Assembly: GCF_004328075.1 (NCBI RefSeq)
Contig: NZ_SJFN01000016.1
Span: forward strand, 1 to 64,000
Reading direction: 5' to 3'
Length of the DNA: 64,000 nucleotides
DNA from: Siculibacillus lacustris
Lineage (GTDB): Bacteria > Pseudomonadota > Alphaproteobacteria > Rhizobiales > Ancalomicrobiaceae
Shown here: piece after piece, positions 62,066 through 64,000 of the stretch
Layout of the letters: each line of letters starts with the position of its first letter
Numbering within the stretch: the first letter of the stretch is position 1
Notes under the pieces: generated by a model
Seen by the model: the letters and a program-made list of their open reading frames with translations, nothing else
Told to the model about the DNA's origin: nothing
Databases searched by the model: none
Program-made: the position numbers and the translations under genes

Positions 62066-63154
62066 ATGAAGAATCGGTCTGCGCTCACCCGCCGCGATGC
62101 GATGCGGAGCGCGCTTCTCGGCTCGGTGGCGCTCGCCACCGGCCTCGGCGGCCCGGCACTCGCCGCCGACAAGCTGAAGGCCGCCTGGGTCTACGTCGGC
62201 CCGGTCGGCGACTTCGGCTATTCCTACCAGCACGATCAGGGCCGTCTGGCGGTCGAGAAGGCGCTGGGCGACAAGGTCCAGACCAGCTTCGTCGAGAACG
62301 TCCCCGAAGGCCCCGACGCCGAGCGCGCCATCGAGCGCCTCGCCCGCGACGGCAACAAGCTGATCTTCACCACCTCCTTCGGCTTCATGGACCCGACCAT
62401 CAAGGTCGCCAAGAAGTTCCCCAACGTGCATTTCGAGCACGCCACGGGCTACAAGAAGGCCGAGAACGTCGCGATCTACAACGCGCGCTTCTATGAGGGC
62501 CGCTACGTGATCGGCCAGATCGCCGGCAAGATGACCAAGTCGAACACCATCGGCTACATCGTGTCCTTCCCGATCCCGGAAGTCGTCTCCGGCATCAATT
62601 CGTTCATGCTCGGCGCCCAGTCGGTCAACCCCAACGTCAAGATCAAGGTCGTGTGGGTCAACTCCTGGTACGATCCGGGCAAGGAAGCCGACGCCGCCAA
62701 GGTGCTGATCGGCCAGGGCGCCGACATCCTGACCCAGCACACCGACTCGACCGCCGCGCTCCAGGTCGCCCAGGAAAAGGGCATCCTCGCCTTCGGCCAG
62801 TCCTCCGACATGGGCAAGTTCGCGCCCAAGACCCAGATCACCTCGATCGTCGACGATTGGGCGACCTACTACATCTCGCGCGTCAAGCTCGAGCTCGAAG
62901 GCAAGTGGGCCTCGGCCGACACCTGGGACGGCATCGCCAAGGGCGCGGTCTTCCTGCCCGAGATCAAGAACGTTCCGGCCGACGTGAAGGCCATGGCGGA
63001 GAAGACCATCGCCGCGATCAAGTCCGGCACGCTCAAGCCCTTCGGCGGGACGATCACCAAGCAGGACGGCACCACCGTCAAGGATCTCGACGACGGCGCC
63101 ATCCTCGGCATGAACTGGTACGTCAAGGGCATCGACGACAAGCTCCCGCAGTGA
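62066..63154 (+). CDS. BMP family ABC transporter substrate-binding protein
   Basis: A 362-residue periplasmic binding protein. The signal peptide has a twin-arginine-like start (LTRRDAMRSALLGS) and a cleavage site after ALA near residue 33, so Tat export is possible. The mature protein has WVYVGPVGDFGYSYQHDQ near residue 40, FTTSFGFMD near residue 110, and ADILTQHTDSTAA near residue 230, all typical of the BMP (basic membrane protein, PnrA-like) family that binds purine nucleosides. Family members next to XDH genes are thought to bring in purine bases. GGAGGAAG precedes the ATG; a hairpin follows the stop. Confidence 0.93.
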   Translation: MKNRSALTRRDAMRSALLGSVALATGLGGPALAADKLKAAWVYVGPVGDFGYSYQHDQGRLAVEKALGDKVQTSFVENVPEGPDAERAIERLARDGNKLIFTTSFGFMDPTIKVAKKFPNVHFEHATGYKKAENVAIYNARFYEGRYVIGQIAGKMTKSNTIGYIVSFPIPEVVSGINSFMLGAQSVNPNVKIKVVWVNSWYDPGKEADAAKVLIGQGADILTQHTDSTAALQVAQEKGILAFGQSSDMGKFAPKTQITSIVDDWATYYISRVKLELEGKWASADTWDGIAKGAVFLPEIKNVPADVKAMAEKTIAAIKSGTLKPFGGTITKQDGTTVKDLDDGAILGMNWYVKGIDDKLPQ

Positions 63155-63210
63155 TCCTCGCGCCTGATGGCGCGGGCATTGCATACAACTCGATCATCGT
63201 CGAACGCGAG

Positions 63211-63234
63211 CGGGCGGAGCCGAGGCTCCGCCCG
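63211..63234 (+). terminator. Hairpin between the BMP gene and puuD
   Basis: A perfect 10-bp stem (CGGGCGGAGC with GCTCCGCCCG) with a CGAG loop lies 57 nt after the BMP stop and 21 nt before puuD. It may partially terminate, lowering puuD expression, or protect the upstream message. Confidence 0.55.
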
Positions 63235-63254
63235 TTCCATGTGGAGAGGTCCCC

Positions 63255-64000
63255 ATGCTCGCCTACGCCGCCGATTGGATGAACATTCTGACGCGCTGGT
63301 TCCATCTGATCGTCGGGATCGGCTGGATCGGGACCTCGTTCTTCTTCGTCGCCCTCGACGTCTCGTTCCGCCGCGAAGCCGGCAACGGGCCGGGGGTGGC
63401 GGGCTCCGCCTGGCTGGTCCACGGCGGCAGCTTCTATCACGTCGACCGCTACACCGTGGCGCCGCCGGTCTTCCCGGCGTTCCTCAAGTGGTACAAGTGG
63501 GACGCCTACCTGACCTTCGTCTCGGGGATCGTGCTCCTGTCGGTGCAATACTGGCTGAATGCCCGGGCCTATCTGATCGATCCGAAGATCCTGGCGATGG
63601 ACCCGTGGATGGCGATCGCGATTTCGATCGTCTCGCTGACCGCCGGCTGGCTGATCTATGACGCGATCTGCCGCTCGCCGCTCGGGCGCACCACGCTGCC
63701 GCTCGCCGCGGTGGTCTTCGCGCTGATCGTCGGCGCCGCCTGGGGCTTCACCCACGTCTATTCCGGGCGCGGCGCGCTGATCCATGTCGGCGCCTTCGTC
63801 GGCACGATCATGGCCGCCAACGTCTTCCGGGTGATCATCCCCGGCCAGCGCCGCATGGTCGAGCAACTGATCGCCGGCGAGACCCCCGACGCCCGCCTCG
63901 GCGCCATCGCCAAGCAGCGCTCGGTCCACAACACCTACCTGACCCTGCCGGTCCTGTTGATGATGGTGTCGAACCATTATCCGGTGCTGACCAACCATCC
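63255..64000 (+). CDS. puuD: Membrane urate oxidase PuuD (3' end outside window)
   Basis: The first 248 residues of PuuD, the urate hydroxylase fused to a C-terminal cytochrome c that oxidises urate to 5-hydroxyisourate. Visible are WMNILTRWFHLIVGIGWIGTSFFFVALD at residues 8-35, WLVHGGSFYHVDRYTVAPP near residue 55, LKWYKWDAYLTFVSG near residue 78, and further helices with GAFVGTIMAANVFRVIIPGQRRM near residue 180. The cytochrome part lies beyond the right edge. GGAGAGG precedes the ATG. With xdhABC upstream and uraH at the start of the cluster it fills the urate step. Confidence 0.93.
   Translation, partial: MLAYAADWMNILTRWFHLIVGIGWIGTSFFFVALDVSFRREAGNGPGVAGSAWLVHGGSFYHVDRYTVAPPVFPAFLKWYKWDAYLTFVSGIVLLSVQYWLNARAYLIDPKILAMDPWMAIAISIVSLTAGWLIYDAICRSPLGRTTLPLAAVVFALIVGAAWGFTHVYSGRGALIHVGAFVGTIMAANVFRVIIPGQRRMVEQLIAGETPDARLGAIAKQRSVHNTYLTLPVLLMMVSNHYPVLTNH

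Noticed and set aside
1-64000. CRISPR arrays, insertion sequences, prophage or transfer signatures
   Set aside because: No regularly spaced repeats, transposase or phage genes were seen, and composition is even apart from short regulatory A+T islands.

Overview
The window is about 70% G+C by eye, densely packed, with many 4-nt ATGA/GTGA gene overlaps. A fixL-fixJ-receiver-fixK cassette, a cbb3 oxidase cluster, a C4-type 5-aminolevulinate synthase, a PodJ-like polarity protein, an IalB-family protein and a DUF6460 protein together point to an alphaproteobacterium, most likely in the Hyphomicrobiales (Rhizobiales). No rRNA, tRNA, insertion sequence, phage gene or CRISPR array was seen.

Layout. 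1-1169 (-): end of a Pro/Ala-rich membrane protein and an S24-like repressor. 1477-4644 (+): coupled operon DUF952-pyrD-TauE/SafE-TIGR02186. 4604-7893 (-): DNA-ligase-associated phosphoesterase and helicase. 8045-10018 (-): two small envelope proteins and a TPR methyltransferase. 10164-11797 (+): DUF6460 and a MATE exporter. 11775-15917 (-): a 1380-residue PodJ-like protein. 16390-19276: MerR, IalB, YjbQ (apparently with a CTG start) and proline iminopeptidase. 19685-23986: a convergent pair of LuxR-type response regulator and sodium-symporter-fused hybrid kinase, resembling the CrbSR/MxtR-ErdR acetate-response systems. 24222-25406: aminotransferase.

25533-28888 is an oxygen-sensing cascade: a soluble heme-PAS FixL that keeps the heme His and distal Arg, FixJ, a stand-alone receiver and FixK. 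Perfect TTGA-N6-TCAA boxes lie upstream of hemN (39190), ccoN (39740) and hemA (49893). The window therefore holds both the regulator and three likely targets for microaerobic respiration and heme supply, around a complete ccoNOQP-ccoGHIS cluster (39962-48344).

29187-37005 is a catabolic locus of unknown substrate: two DUF6282 metal-dependent hydrolase-like paralogues, a flavodoxin-like NAD(P)H oxidoreductase, a cupin, an HpcH/HpaI aldolase, a small gene interrupted by an amber codon, a divergent ACS-type MFS importer and an IclR regulator. Paired CGTATNTC repeats face both divergent genes. This is the best candidate for an undescribed system.

50042-51986 carries a CheY-like receiver and a C-terminally short MurJ. 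52083-64000 is a purine cluster: LysR regulator, 5-hydroxyisourate hydrolase, xanthine dehydrogenase xdhABC, a BMP/CUT2-type nucleoside or nucleobase ABC importer, and the start of the membrane urate oxidase puuD. The cluster links purine uptake to oxidation via xanthine and urate.
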